Both the position numbers and the translations under genes were made by a program. Of a DNA stretch of 64,000 nt, positions 1 through 8,750 are shown in pieces (within the stretch, counting starts at the first letter, position 1; each line of letters starts with the position of its first letter). The notes under the pieces are model-generated. The model saw nothing but the letters and a program-made list of their open reading frames with translations. It was not told the origin of the DNA and ran no database searches. The DNA comes from Haloplanus salinarum (lineage in GTDB: Archaea > Halobacteriota > Halobacteria > Halobacteriales > Haloferacaceae). The stretch covers positions 1,860,001 through 1,924,000 of the forward strand of contig NZ_CP101823.1 of assembly GCF_024498175.1 (NCBI RefSeq), given 5' to 3'.

Positions 1-447
1 GGGCCGCGGAAGGTCGTAGGTCTCGCCGGCGGCAGTCACCTGCTTTTCCTGCATGGCCTCCAGCAGCGCGGCCTGGGTCTTCGGCGTCGCGCGGTTGATC
101 TCGTCGGCGAGGACGACGTTCGCGAAGATGGGCCCCTTCTCGAAGACGAACTCGCGTTCGCCGCCCGACTCGCGGATGATCTCCGTGCCCGTGATGTCGG
201 AGGGCATCAGGTCGGGGGTGTTCTGCACCCGCGAGAAGTCGAGGTCGGTCACGTCGGCGACGGTGCGGACCATCGTGGTCTTCCCGAGGCCGGGGTTGCT
301 CTCGAGGAGGGCGTTGCCGTCGGCGAGGATGCAGACGAGCAGCCGTTCCAGGACCTCCCGCTGGCCGACGATGCGCTTGCCGACCTCCTGGCGGACGCGT
401 CCGAGCCGTTCCTGTAGCGTGTCGATGTCCGTCGTTGGTTCGCTCAT
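1..447 (-). CDS. MoxR-family AAA+ ATPase (3' end outside window)
   Basis: N-terminal 149 residues of a MoxR-type AAA+ ATPase; the gene continues past the left edge. A P-loop (NPGLGKTT, residues 51-58) follows the helical lead-in, and the Walker B stretch VVLADEINRA lies at 111-120, with the TPKTQ sequence typical of MoxR proteins after it. MoxR ATPases work with von Willebrand A (VWA) proteins as chaperone-like assembly or metal-insertion machines. Here the gene is the last visible member of a minus-strand operon carrying two VWA proteins, and its ATG overlaps the stop of the preceding gene by four bases. Sensor and lid regions are not visible, so activity cannot be judged. Confidence 0.93.
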   Translation of the reverse strand, partial: MSEPTTDIDTLQERLGRVRQEVGKRIVGQREVLERLLVCILADGNALLESNPGLGKTTMVRTVADVTDLDFSRVQNTPDLMPSDITGTEIIRESGGEREFVFEKGPIFANVVLADEINRATPKTQAALLEAMQEKQVTAAGETYDLPRP

Positions 448-1373
448 GAATCTGACTCCGAGTCCTCTCGAATCCGCAGGTTGTACTCGCGGATCAGCTC
501 CGCGTCTTCGAGGCGCTCGCGCTCGTCGAAGCCCGCCCGCTGGCTCTCGACGGGGCTCGACGAGTCGAGGCCGCTGTTCCGGTAGGCCGCCGAGTCCACC
601 TCCGTGCCGTTCCCGCTCCCCGAGCCGCTCGTGTCGATGTTCGCCTCCAGGTCCTCACTCCCCTCCGGCACGTCCTCGGCCTCCCCGAGGATCGAAGACC
701 CGTCTTGGAGGCCCTCGTACTCCGTCTCGGTGCCGCCGTCCGGTCCCTCGGGCTCGGCGGGACCGCCGAGGCCGGAAAGCGAGATGTCGACGACGGCGAG
801 TTGGATGGTCGCGATGCTGATGACCGAGACCAGCAGCATCACCAGCGCCACCCGACGGGTCGAGAGCAGGCCGATGCTCGATGCGTCCCGCAGTTGATCG
901 AGGACGTCCTCGTAGAGCCGGAGGACGATCCGGGACTGCCGGTCGCGCTCGACGGCGTCGCGGGCGGTCCGCAGCGACTCGGAGAGCGAGGGGTTCGCGG
1001 CCGCGAACTGCTCGACGAGCGGCTGGCGGGTCCGCCAGCCCACCTCGGCGAGGAAGACGAGGAGGCCGGCGGCGGCGCCGACGACGGCCGCGCTCGACAC
1101 CGTCGGCTCCGCGGGCGTCGCGCCGACGCCGGCGAGGGCGTCGAGGACTGCCCCGGGGATGGGGAGCCGCGTCGGCAACCCGGGAGCGCCGGCGACGGTC
1201 ACGACGAGGTTCGCGAGCAGGGTCGCGAGGGCCGCGTCGACGACGGCGTAGATGAGGGCGACCTTCAGCCCCTCCCGGCGGATCTGTGTCAGGGCGCGCC
1301 GGAGTTTGCGCTCGACGGGTGGGGGGTCGGGATCGTCTTCGGCGTCGGCGTCGGCGGGCGTCGAGTTGGACAT
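444..1373 (-). CDS. haloarchaeal membrane protein of the MoxR/VWA operon
   Basis: 309 residues, function not known. An acidic N-terminus (about 1-25) is followed by two hydrophobic segments around residues 38-62 and 95-112, a charged helical middle, a third hydrophobic segment near 175-195, and an acidic Gly/Ser/Glu-rich tail of about 110 residues that looks disordered. It sits between the coiled-coil protein and moxR, with a four-base overlap into moxR, so it is probably co-translated and may anchor or regulate the MoxR-VWA complex at the membrane. That role is inferred from position only. Confidence 0.8.
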   Translation of the reverse strand: MSNSTPADADAEDDPDPPPVERKLRRALTQIRREGLKVALIYAVVDAALATLLANLVVTVAGAPGLPTRLPIPGAVLDALAGVGATPAEPTVSSAAVVGAAAGLLVFLAEVGWRTRQPLVEQFAAANPSLSESLRTARDAVERDRQSRIVLRLYEDVLDQLRDASSIGLLSTRRVALVMLLVSVISIATIQLAVVDISLSGLGGPAEPEGPDGGTETEYEGLQDGSSILGEAEDVPEGSEDLEANIDTSGSGSGNGTEVDSAAYRNSGLDSSSPVESQRAGFDERERLEDAELIREYNLRIREDSESDS

Positions 1374-1377
1374 GGTA

Positions 1378-2031
1378 TCAGTTGCACTCCGGCGGGGGAT
1401 CCTCGACCTCCGAGCAGACGGCCGCGAGGTCGCTACGGAGCCGGTCGTTCTCCCGTTCGAGCTGTTGGATCCGGTCGTTTCGCCGTTGGAGCTGGTCTTC
1501 GAGGGTCGTCACTTCGCTCTCCAACTGGCTCACCTCGTCGTTCAGGTCCTCGACGTCGGCCTGCAGTTCGTCCCGCTCCTGGCGGAGGTCCTCGTTCGTG
1601 GTTTCGAGGTCGGCGACCTCCGACCGGAGTTGGGAGTTCCGGGATTCGAGCGTCTGGACCTCACCCTCCAGTTCGTCGACCCGCTCCTGAGCGTCCCGGA
1701 GGCTCTGGCGGGTCGAGGAGAGCTCATCCTGAGTCGACTCCAGTTGCCCCTCGGTCTCTTGGAGGTTCTCGGAGACCTGGCTCACGTCGCTCCGGGTGGT
1801 GCTGAGGCTCTCGTTGAGGTCCTGCAGTCGCTGGCGGGTCCGCTGGAGGTCGCGCTCGGTGGACTGGAGGTCCTCCCGAAGCTGTTCGTTCTCCTGGCGG
1901 AGCTGGCTGTTCTCGGCGTCGAGTTCCTCGACCGACTCCTGGTAGTACAGCGTCGCGCCGGCGGTGCCGGCGACGGACAGACAGATGAGGAGGGCGAGGG
2001 CGAGGTTAATCGACCGGCCGATGAGGCTCAT
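1378..2031 (-). CDS. membrane-anchored coiled-coil protein
   Basis: 217 residues. The start was taken at the ATG overlapping the stop of the upstream VWA gene (ATGA); a much longer in-frame reading runs antisense through that gene and is not credible. Residues 7-27 are hydrophobic (signal anchor), and about residues 30-205 form one long heptad coiled coil rich in Glu, Gln, Arg, Leu and Ser. The last residues hold two Cys (AVCSEVEDPPPECN) that could form a disulfide. No enzymatic motif is seen. In the operon with two VWA proteins and MoxR it may be a stalk or scaffold at the cell surface (inference). Confidence 0.85.
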   Translation of the reverse strand: MSLIGRSINLALALLICLSVAGTAGATLYYQESVEELDAENSQLRQENEQLREDLQSTERDLQRTRQRLQDLNESLSTTRSDVSQVSENLQETEGQLESTQDELSSTRQSLRDAQERVDELEGEVQTLESRNSQLRSEVADLETTNEDLRQERDELQADVEDLNDEVSQLESEVTTLEDQLQRRNDRIQQLERENDRLRSDLAAVCSEVEDPPPECN

Positions 2032-4403
2032 GGGAGACCACTCTCGGTTCGAGTACGACCGTTGTACACTTGAAGCCGCCGGACGATCACCTCGGTCAGG
2101 AACAGGAGGAGGGCGGCGGTCAACAGCGCCCAGTCCCAGTTCCGGCGCACGTCGCGCACCCGGGTGGACTGCTCGCGGGCGAACCGGGCGATTTCGGCGG
2201 CCTGATCCGACGAGAACTCCCGGCCGCCGGTCGCCTCCACGGCGTCGGACAGCGCCGACGAGGTGCCGAAGCCCGCGTACTCCGCGGGGTAGTTCGCGGC
2301 GTAGGTTGCTCCCGCGGCCGTCCGGTATCCGACCTCGGTCGGAGTCTCCTCGGCCCGGTAGACCCCCTCGCCGACGGCGCTGAACGCGAGGTCGGAACCG
2401 CTCGGCGGGTCGTCGCCGCGGTAGACCACGGTCGTCGGTTCGCCGACCCGGGTGTCGGAGACGTCGGTGACGCCCGAGGCTTTCCGCTCCGGGTCGCCGA
2501 TGGCGTAGTTGACCGACTTGGTGACCACGAGGGAGTCCGGCCGGCTGAGCAGGCCGCCGAGGCCGCCGCCCTCGTCGTAGGTCGTGATGGTGGCGACCCG
2601 GCCGAGGCCGTAGCGCCACGACGCGACCGCGGGCGTGCCGTCCGGGCCGGCGACGAGGAAGTCCGCGCCCGGGCGCATCGACACGTCGTTGACCGACCCG
2701 GGCGAGGCCTCCAGGGAGACGCCGCTCGTGATGAAGTGTCCCGAGTCGACGACCGTGAGCCCCTCGCCCTGGAACTGGCGGCTGCCGCCGCCGAAGAGCA
2801 GGCGCAGGCGTTCGGTCTCGCTCGCGCGGAAGTAGTTGCCGCCGGACTCCTCGGCGATCCGTCGGAGGACGCCCTCGTTGACGTTGCGCCCGGCCCCGAC
2901 GGTGATGACACGGATGCCCTGCCGGCCGAGCGCGTTGGCGACCACGGCCGACCGGCTCTCCGTGTCGCCGCCGTCGCTGACGAGGATGACCGTCCCGCGC
3001 TGGCCGCCGAGCATCTCCTCGGCGCCCCGGAGGCCGTTGGCGATGTTCGTCGCCCCGCCGGCCTGGAGGCGGCTGATCCGGTCCCGAACCACGCCGCGGT
3101 TGTCGCTCAGGGGCGCGGGCTCGGAGACGCCGTAGGCCTGGTAGTTGAATCCCACGACGCCGACGACGTTGTCGTCGTCGAGTTGCGAGAGTGCATCGAG
3201 CGCGATGGCCTTCTGGATCCGCATGCCGCTGCCCGCGCTCCCCGAGACGTCGATCAGCATGACGATCCGCGCGCTACCGGGCGCCGACGGCCCGAAGGTG
3301 ACCGGGAGCATCGACCCCACCGAGGAGTTGGCGTAGCCGCCGTTCTCGAAGCTGTTGGGGCCGCCGGTCATCAACAGTCCGCCGCCGTCGATGACGAACC
3401 GCTGGAGTTCGTCGACGTTCCCCAGGTCGTCGGCCGCGACGTTCTGGACCACCACCGCGTAGTACGGATCGAGGTTCTCGGGCACCGACTCGGCCCGGTC
3501 GACCCGGTACAGCTGATCGAGGTAGGTCCCGAGCGAGTAGTTCCCGCGGGAGACGTAGAGCACGCGCGGCTGGTCGACGACCCGGACGGTCTTGCGCGCC
3601 ACGTCGTTGACCGCGAAGACGTCCTCGCCGTCGATTTCGGCGGTGATCCGGTGGCTCCCCGTCGATTCGAAGGTATGCGAGACGGGGACGGCCCCGGTCC
3701 CCTCGTCGATCCGCTCGGTGGCGACCTCCTCGCCGTCGATGGAGACGCTCACGTCGACGGGGGAGCCGGCCTCGACGCCCTCGACCCGCACCAGAAAGCG
3801 ACTCTCGACGCCGACGCTCGCCTTGTCGGGCCCGGTGAGGGTGACGTACCGCTCGGTACGGGTCGGCTCCGGCGAGACGGTGCTGATCGTGGCGTTGACG
3901 GAGCGGGCGAACTCCGCCGTCTCGGCGAGGCTCTGCCCGCCGGTCACCTGCCCGTCCGAGACGACGACCACCGACCCGTTCTCGCGGAGGTTGGCGGCGA
4001 CGCCGTCGCCGATCCGGGAGTTCGTCCCCTGGCCGACCGTCGAGACGGTGACCGGGACGCCCTCCTCCTCGACGTCGGCGGCGAGGTCCTCGGCCACGTC
4101 CGGCGAGACGTCGGTGCTGTTCGAGCGGTCCACGAGCATCGACACCGAGGGGTCGCCCTGCGTCTCCGTCGTGACGACGGTGAAGGGGCCGGCGGCCGCG
4201 ACGACGATCAGCGTCGCGACGACGACACGGGAGGCCAGCAGGAGCCGTCGGCTGCGGGTCGCGGCCGTCCCCGAGGCGCGGTAGTGGATCAGCAAGGCGA
4301 GCGCACCGACGACGACGGGGAGCGCGACGAGGACCAGCGGTCGCTCCAGGCCAACGACGGTGCCGTCCGACAGCGCCGTCCGCACGGCGAGGGCCCCCCA
4401 CAT
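2028..4403 (-). CDS. VWA-domain membrane protein with class-I glutamine amidotransferase-like segment
   Basis: 791 residues. Hydrophobic segments lie at about 22-40 and 55-75, followed by a large extracytoplasmic part. A glutamine-amidotransferase-like segment (GGGLLMTGGPNSF, about 340-352) is directly followed by a VWA domain whose MIDAS motif DVSGS is at 385-389; SDGGD further on is a second metal-site element. A C-terminal membrane helix lies near 757-778. This layout is common in VWA proteins paired with MoxR. It overlaps the preceding VWA gene by one base and the coiled-coil gene by four, so these genes are one translationally coupled unit. The substrate is unknown. Confidence 0.9.
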   Translation of the reverse strand: MWGALAVRTALSDGTVVGLERPLVLVALPVVVGALALLIHYRASGTAATRSRRLLLASRVVVATLIVVAAAGPFTVVTTETQGDPSVSMLVDRSNSTDVSPDVAEDLAADVEEEGVPVTVSTVGQGTNSRIGDGVAANLRENGSVVVVSDGQVTGGQSLAETAEFARSVNATISTVSPEPTRTERYVTLTGPDKASVGVESRFLVRVEGVEAGSPVDVSVSIDGEEVATERIDEGTGAVPVSHTFESTGSHRITAEIDGEDVFAVNDVARKTVRVVDQPRVLYVSRGNYSLGTYLDQLYRVDRAESVPENLDPYYAVVVQNVAADDLGNVDELQRFVIDGGGLLMTGGPNSFENGGYANSSVGSMLPVTFGPSAPGSARIVMLIDVSGSAGSGMRIQKAIALDALSQLDDDNVVGVVGFNYQAYGVSEPAPLSDNRGVVRDRISRLQAGGATNIANGLRGAEEMLGGQRGTVILVSDGGDTESRSAVVANALGRQGIRVITVGAGRNVNEGVLRRIAEESGGNYFRASETERLRLLFGGGSRQFQGEGLTVVDSGHFITSGVSLEASPGSVNDVSMRPGADFLVAGPDGTPAVASWRYGLGRVATITTYDEGGGLGGLLSRPDSLVVTKSVNYAIGDPERKASGVTDVSDTRVGEPTTVVYRGDDPPSGSDLAFSAVGEGVYRAEETPTEVGYRTAAGATYAANYPAEYAGFGTSSALSDAVEATGGREFSSDQAAEIARFAREQSTRVRDVRRNWDWALLTAALLLFLTEVIVRRLQVYNGRTRTESGLP

Positions 4404-6196
4404 CAGAGATCACCCCGGCGTCGGAGGAAGGCGACTTCGCCGACGACGACGAGGAGGGCTGACAGCGCGACCAGCCAGGTCAGCGGCCGCGGCACCTGCC
4501 GTTCCTCCTCGCGGGTGACCGCCCCGGGGTCGTCCGTGCGGTCGGCGAGGGGGACGGCGTCGACGTCGGACTCGGCCTCGCTGTACAGCGAGACGCCGAC
4601 GCGCCGGTCGCCGACGGCGTAGAATCCGGCGGTGTCGAGCGGGACCGTCCGCGCCGAGACGGCGCCGGCGGGCGTCTCGACACGCGTCTCGTTGGCGAAG
4701 CGGAGGCGGTCACCCGTCCCGCGGTTGAGCGAGGAGAGCGACTCCCGGCCGGCGAGGTGGAACGCCGCCCGCTTCCAGAAGACGGGGTACTGGTAGTTGA
4801 ACCGGAACGGGTCGTCGCCCACGTAGCCGTAGTAGAGCACCCGTCCCTGCCCGCGCTGGTGGGTGGCCACGAGCGGCGTTCCGTCGGCCGTCTGCACCAG
4901 CGCCGTCCCCGCCCGCAGCGACCCCTGGAGGTACGTCCCCGGCGGCGGGAAGTCGATACCGCGAGTGAGCTCCGTCGTCGTCACGCGGCCGACCGACGGG
5001 TTCCGGTCGGTCCCGTTCGGCGAGAGCAGGAGGAGATCGCCGTACGTCTCCGGCGGACTGGGCTGGGCGAGGACGCCGACGCCGCCGCCGGATTCGATCA
5101 CGTCGCGTCCCGCCTCGACGTTCCCGCGGAGGAGGCTCTCGGGCTCCAGATCGCTGTAGAGGATCACGTCGTACCCCTCCTCGACGGTGGTCGGCGGCTC
5201 GTCGACGGTCAGATCGACCTCCTCGACCACCGAGAGGGCGGTCGTGAGATACCGGTCGCGGTCGTTCGTCAGGAGGAGAACGTCCACCGTCGGATCGTCG
5301 GGGGCGGCGACGTAGGCGACGTCGTCGGTGGGGAAGGCGTCGCCGGGGGTCAGTTGCGCCCGGCCGCCGCCGCCCGGGATGGTGAGGCTCACCCGCTCGA
5401 CGTCACCGGGACCGAGTTCGATCGATCGGCTGCGGCCGCCGAGTTCGACCGAACGGGTGACCGTCGAGTCGCCGAAGTTCTTGATCGAGAGGGTGACGTT
5501 GCGCCCCGAGAAGGAGCGGTCGACGATGCCGACGTTGTCCGCGCCGCCGCCCGCGAACTGGCGGAGGTCGACCTGCAGGTCGCGGGCCCGTGCGGACCGG
5601 ACGGCGTCGGTCCATCCGTCGTCGGCGAAGTCGCTGAACACGACGACGCGTGCGTTCTCGCCGGCGATGGAGGCGGCCTGGGAGATGGCGGCGCCGAGGT
5701 CGGCCGACACGTCGGTGACCGCGAGTGAATCGAGGGTGCCCTGGACCTCCGTGTCGCCGCCGGAGCGGAGGGCGACGCGGCTCTCGGCGCCCGCGAAGAC
5801 GACGGAGTTGGTGCCGGTGGTTACCTCGCGGGCGGCCGCCCGAGCGGCGTCGAAGCGCGTTCCGCCGTCGGTTTCGACGGCCATGCTCGCGCTCCCGTCG
5901 AGGACGATGACCGTCTCCTCGACGGTCTGGCTCTCCGAGACGGAGACGTAGGGACCGGCGAGCGCCACCGCGAGCGCGACGAGGACGAGCAACTGGAGGA
6001 ACAGGAGGAGGTTGCGCTTGAGCCGTTCGAGCAGGGGGTTGCTCGCGTCGCGTTGGTCGTCGTCGAGCAGGAGTTCGATCGTCGGCAGTTCGATCCGGCG
6101 GGGGTCGGGCTGGACGAGATAGAGGAGGATGACGGGGACCACCGTCAGCAGGGCGACCAGCCCAAGCGGCGTGAGGAACACGTCGGAGAGGGCCAT
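4403..6196 (-). CDS. BatA-like VWA membrane protein, first gene of the MoxR operon
   Basis: 597 residues. It begins with the BatA-type N-terminus: a membrane helix at about 10-28, an amphipathic linker with the LERLKRNLL stretch near 56-64, and a second helix at about 62-82. A VWA domain follows, with the MIDAS motif DGSAS at 100-104, then a beta-rich and amidotransferase-like region and a final helix near 573-590. It is the first gene of the minus-strand operon and faces the Lrp gene across a 116-bp divergent intergenic region, where the promoter must lie. VWA/MoxR pairs are known as complex-assembly systems; the client here is unknown. Confidence 0.9.
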   Translation of the reverse strand: MALSDVFLTPLGLVALLTVVPVILLYLVQPDPRRIELPTIELLLDDDQRDASNPLLERLKRNLLLFLQLLVLVALAVALAGPYVSVSESQTVEETVIVLDGSASMAVETDGGTRFDAARAAAREVTTGTNSVVFAGAESRVALRSGGDTEVQGTLDSLAVTDVSADLGAAISQAASIAGENARVVVFSDFADDGWTDAVRSARARDLQVDLRQFAGGGADNVGIVDRSFSGRNVTLSIKNFGDSTVTRSVELGGRSRSIELGPGDVERVSLTIPGGGGRAQLTPGDAFPTDDVAYVAAPDDPTVDVLLLTNDRDRYLTTALSVVEEVDLTVDEPPTTVEEGYDVILYSDLEPESLLRGNVEAGRDVIESGGGVGVLAQPSPPETYGDLLLLSPNGTDRNPSVGRVTTTELTRGIDFPPPGTYLQGSLRAGTALVQTADGTPLVATHQRGQGRVLYYGYVGDDPFRFNYQYPVFWKRAAFHLAGRESLSSLNRGTGDRLRFANETRVETPAGAVSARTVPLDTAGFYAVGDRRVGVSLYSEAESDVDAVPLADRTDDPGAVTREEERQVPRPLTWLVALSALLVVVGEVAFLRRRGDL

Positions 6197-6312
6197 AGCT
6201 CCACTGTGTCGCCGCCGCCTATCGGTCTTTCGACGCCGGATCAGTCACCATCGATCGGGACGGATACTGACGCGTAAGCAAACCCTTTCACCGAGGGCGC
6301 CGACGGGAGGGT

Positions 6313-6801
6313 ATGGCCGACAAGTTGGAGCTACTCGACCTCCTCCTCGAGGACGCCCGCGAGAGCACGGACACCATCGCGCGGCAGCTCGGATGCGACG
6401 AGAGCGAGGTGGAGTCGATGATCGCGGAGCTCGAAGACGAGGGTGCGGTCCTCGGCTATCAGCCGGTCGTCGACTGGAGCCGCGTCGAGACGGACCACGT
6501 GACGGCCGAGGTGGAGCTCAACCTCGAACTCGACCGGGAGACGAAGTACGGCGACGTGGCGAGCCGGATCACGAAGTTCGACGAGGTGACCGCGCTCCGC
6601 CTCGTCTCCGGCGACTACGACTTCGACGTAACCGTCGAGGGGGACTCCATGCGCGACGTGTCCATGTTCGTCTCCGAACAGATCGCGCCGATCCCGGAGG
6701 TGACCCAGACGGTGACCCACTTCGTCATGAACACGTACAAGAACCGGGGACTGGAGTTCACCGACAGCGACGACGACGACCGCCTCTCGATCTCGCCATG
6801 A
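6313..6801 (+). CDS. Lrp/AsnC-family transcriptional regulator
   Basis: 162 residues, the usual length. An N-terminal helix-turn-helix (about 1-50, TIARQLGCDESEVESMIAEL) is followed by a RAM/ACT-type ligand domain (about 65-145) containing the conserved LVSGDYDFDV stretch. The family senses amino acids or related small molecules and often controls neighbouring amino-acid genes. Its stop overlaps the ATG of the following aminotransferase (ATGA), so it probably regulates that enzyme and itself. The ligand cannot be told from sequence. Confidence 0.93.
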   Translation: MADKLELLDLLLEDARESTDTIARQLGCDESEVESMIAELEDEGAVLGYQPVVDWSRVETDHVTAEVELNLELDRETKYGDVASRITKFDEVTALRLVSGDYDFDVTVEGDSMRDVSMFVSEQIAPIPEVTQTVTHFVMNTYKNRGLEFTDSDDDDRLSISP

Positions 6802-7949
6802 AGCTCTCGGAGCGCGCCAGGAACACGCCCCCGTCGGGCATCCGACGCTTCTTCGAACTCGCCGAGGAGATGGACGACGTCATCTCGCTCGGGGTCGGCG
6901 AACCGGACTTCAGCGCGCCGTGGAAGGCACGGGCGGCCGCCATCCACTCCCTCGAACGGGGGCGGACCTCCTACACCACCAACCGGGGGATGCTGGAGCT
7001 CCGCGAGGCCATCGCCGGCCACGTGCCGCGGTACGACCTCGACTACGACCCCGAGACCGAGATCCTAGTGACGACCGGAGCGAGCGAGGCGGTGGATCTG
7101 GCGCTCCGTGCCCTCGTCGACCCCGGCGACGCCGTCGCGGTCCAGTCCCCGGCGTACATCTCCTATGGGCCGGGCGTGCGGTTCTCCGGCGGGGAGCCAC
7201 TGCCCGTCTCGACCCGCCCGGAGAACGACTTCGTGATGACCTACGACGACCTGGAGCGGGCGGGCGCCGCCGACGCCGAGGTGCTGATGATCTGCTATCC
7301 GAACAACCCCACGGGGGCGACGGCGAGCGCCGGCGACCTCGCCGAAATCGCCGAGTTCGCCCGGGAGCACGACCTGACGGTGCTGGCCGACGAGATCTAC
7401 GCGGGCCTGACCTACGAGGGCGACCACACCTCGATCGCGACACTGCCGGGGATGCGCGAGCGGACGATCGTCTTCAACGGCTTCTCGAAGGCCTACGCGA
7501 TGACGGGGCTCCGCCTCGGATACGCCCTCGGGCCGAGCGAGGCCATCGACGCGATGAACCGCATCCACCAGTACACGATGCTCTCGGCGCCGACGACGGC
7601 CCAGTACGCCGCCCTCGAAGCCCTGGAGGCGTGCGACGACGACGTCGCGGAGATGCGAACACAGTACGACCGTCGTCGGCGGTTCGTCATCTCTCGGTTC
7701 CACGACATGGGCCTCGACTGTTTCGAGGCGACTGGCGCCTTCTATGCCTTCCCCGAGGCGCCGTACGACGACGAGCAGTTCGCGGAGGACCTGCTCCACT
7801 CGGAGGGCGTCGCCGTCGTCCCCGGCCGCGTGTTCGGCGAGGAGGGGTACGGACACCTGCGCGTCTCGTACGCCACGGGGATGGCGGACCTGAAGGAGGC
7901 GATGACCCGCATGGAGCGGTTCCTCGACGAACGCAGGGACGAGACATAA
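6798..7949 (+). CDS. PLP-dependent class I/II aminotransferase
   Basis: 383 residues, full length for a fold-type I aspartate-aminotransferase-like enzyme. Visible landmarks are GVGEPDF (32-38), YPNNPTG (167-173), LADEIYAGL (197-205) and the PLP lysine in FSKAYAMTGLRLGY (K231). An internal ATG overlapping the Lrp stop was chosen as start because homologues begin near it and the longer reading runs through the Lrp gene. The pairing with an Lrp-type sensor points to amino-acid metabolism; the exact substrate (aromatic, aspartate or other) is not resolvable. Confidence 0.92.
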   Translation: MKLSERARNTPPSGIRRFFELAEEMDDVISLGVGEPDFSAPWKARAAAIHSLERGRTSYTTNRGMLELREAIAGHVPRYDLDYDPETEILVTTGASEAVDLALRALVDPGDAVAVQSPAYISYGPGVRFSGGEPLPVSTRPENDFVMTYDDLERAGAADAEVLMICYPNNPTGATASAGDLAEIAEFAREHDLTVLADEIYAGLTYEGDHTSIATLPGMRERTIVFNGFSKAYAMTGLRLGYALGPSEAIDAMNRIHQYTMLSAPTTAQYAALEALEACDDDVAEMRTQYDRRRRFVISRFHDMGLDCFEATGAFYAFPEAPYDDEQFAEDLLHSEGVAVVPGRVFGEEGYGHLRVSYATGMADLKEAMTRMERFLDERRDET

Positions 7950-7952
7950 GAA

Positions 7953-7961
7953 GAATTATTT
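7953..7961 (+). promoter_or_regulatory. TATA-like box of the 7986 gene
   Basis: The A/T-rich stretch GAATTATTT lies 25-33 bases before the ATG at 7986, in otherwise GC-rich DNA. This is the spacing expected for a haloarchaeal leaderless promoter. No experimental support. Confidence 0.5.
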
Positions 7962-7985
7962 GTCGGCCTTCCGTGTCACAATCCG

Positions 7986-8699
7986 ATGGTCGCGGGTGGT
8001 GAGATGGGACCCGACGACGAGGGAATCAGCTTCGCACACGCCCTGGCGACGTTGAAAGAACAGGGCAGCGCACTGCTCGTCGTCGGCTCGGTTCCCGAGG
8101 AGATGTTCGCGCAGGCGTCGGCCACGATGCTCGGCGCGCCGGACGCCGAGCCCCCGCGGCGCCGACTCGTCGTGACGCCGAAATCGAACCGCGAGCGGGG
8201 GGTCCGTCGACTTCGCGAGACCGGGCCGCTCTCCGCCGAGTACGCACGCCTGATCACGGGTGGCGAGCGCGCGCGCAGCGCGGCCGCGGGACGGTCCCTG
8301 GACGAGGTGTCGCCCCGAACCCACGTCGTCGACGGGTCCGTCGGCGACCTCGGGACGACGATCACCGACGTCATCGAGGAGTTCGAACTGTTCGCCGGGG
8401 AGCTCGCCCCCGCGGAGTTCCGGATGGCCTTCGACTGCCTGCCGACCCTGCTCGCCACGTACGGCCGCGAGACGGCGTTTCGGTTCGTCCACGCCGTCGT
8501 TTCACAGTCCCGGGCGGCGGCGGGGCTGGTCCACGTCGGACTCCCCCGCGACGTGACCGCGGAGGTCGTCCGGCTGTTCCAGCCGCTGTTCGACGCCACC
8601 GTCGAACTCCGAATCGACGGCGGAAGCCTGGATCAGCGGTGGCACTTCCGTGACCGCGACCTCACGTCCGACTGGCTACCAGTCGACGAACTTTCGTGA
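7986..8699 (+). CDS. RecA-fold-like haloarchaeal protein (DUF7504-type)
   Basis: 237 residues, no enzymatic motif recognised. The pattern of short hydrophobic strands (ALLVVGSVP, RRLVVTPKS, THVVDGSVGD) alternating with helices, ending in a VHVGLPRD strand, suggests a degenerate RecA/RAD55-like core without an intact P-loop. It resembles in plan the protein at 21212-21847, although the two are clearly diverged. It lies 51 bases upstream of the CHAT peptidase gene on the same strand and may be co-expressed with it. The family name is from memory of haloarchaeal DUFs and is uncertain. Confidence 0.7.
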   Translation: MVAGGEMGPDDEGISFAHALATLKEQGSALLVVGSVPEEMFAQASATMLGAPDAEPPRRRLVVTPKSNRERGVRRLRETGPLSAEYARLITGGERARSAAAGRSLDEVSPRTHVVDGSVGDLGTTITDVIEEFELFAGELAPAEFRMAFDCLPTLLATYGRETAFRFVHAVVSQSRAAAGLVHVGLPRDVTAEVVRLFQPLFDATVELRIDGGSLDQRWHFRDRDLTSDWLPVDELS

Positions 8700-8750
8700 C
8701 AATCAACCAACAATACCCTTTTGTGCGCGACGGCCGACTCGACGGATAGG

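Noticed and set aside
2032-2619. 588-base extension of the coiled-coil gene upstream
   Set aside because: It lies inside the VWA gene in another frame and would lack a signal anchor; the ATGA overlap gives the proper start.
2070-4622. 850-codon plus-strand ORF opposite the VWA genes
   Set aside because: It is the antisense of two well-supported membrane VWA genes; its product is a low-complexity Arg/Asp/Val-rich sequence produced by GC-rich third positions.
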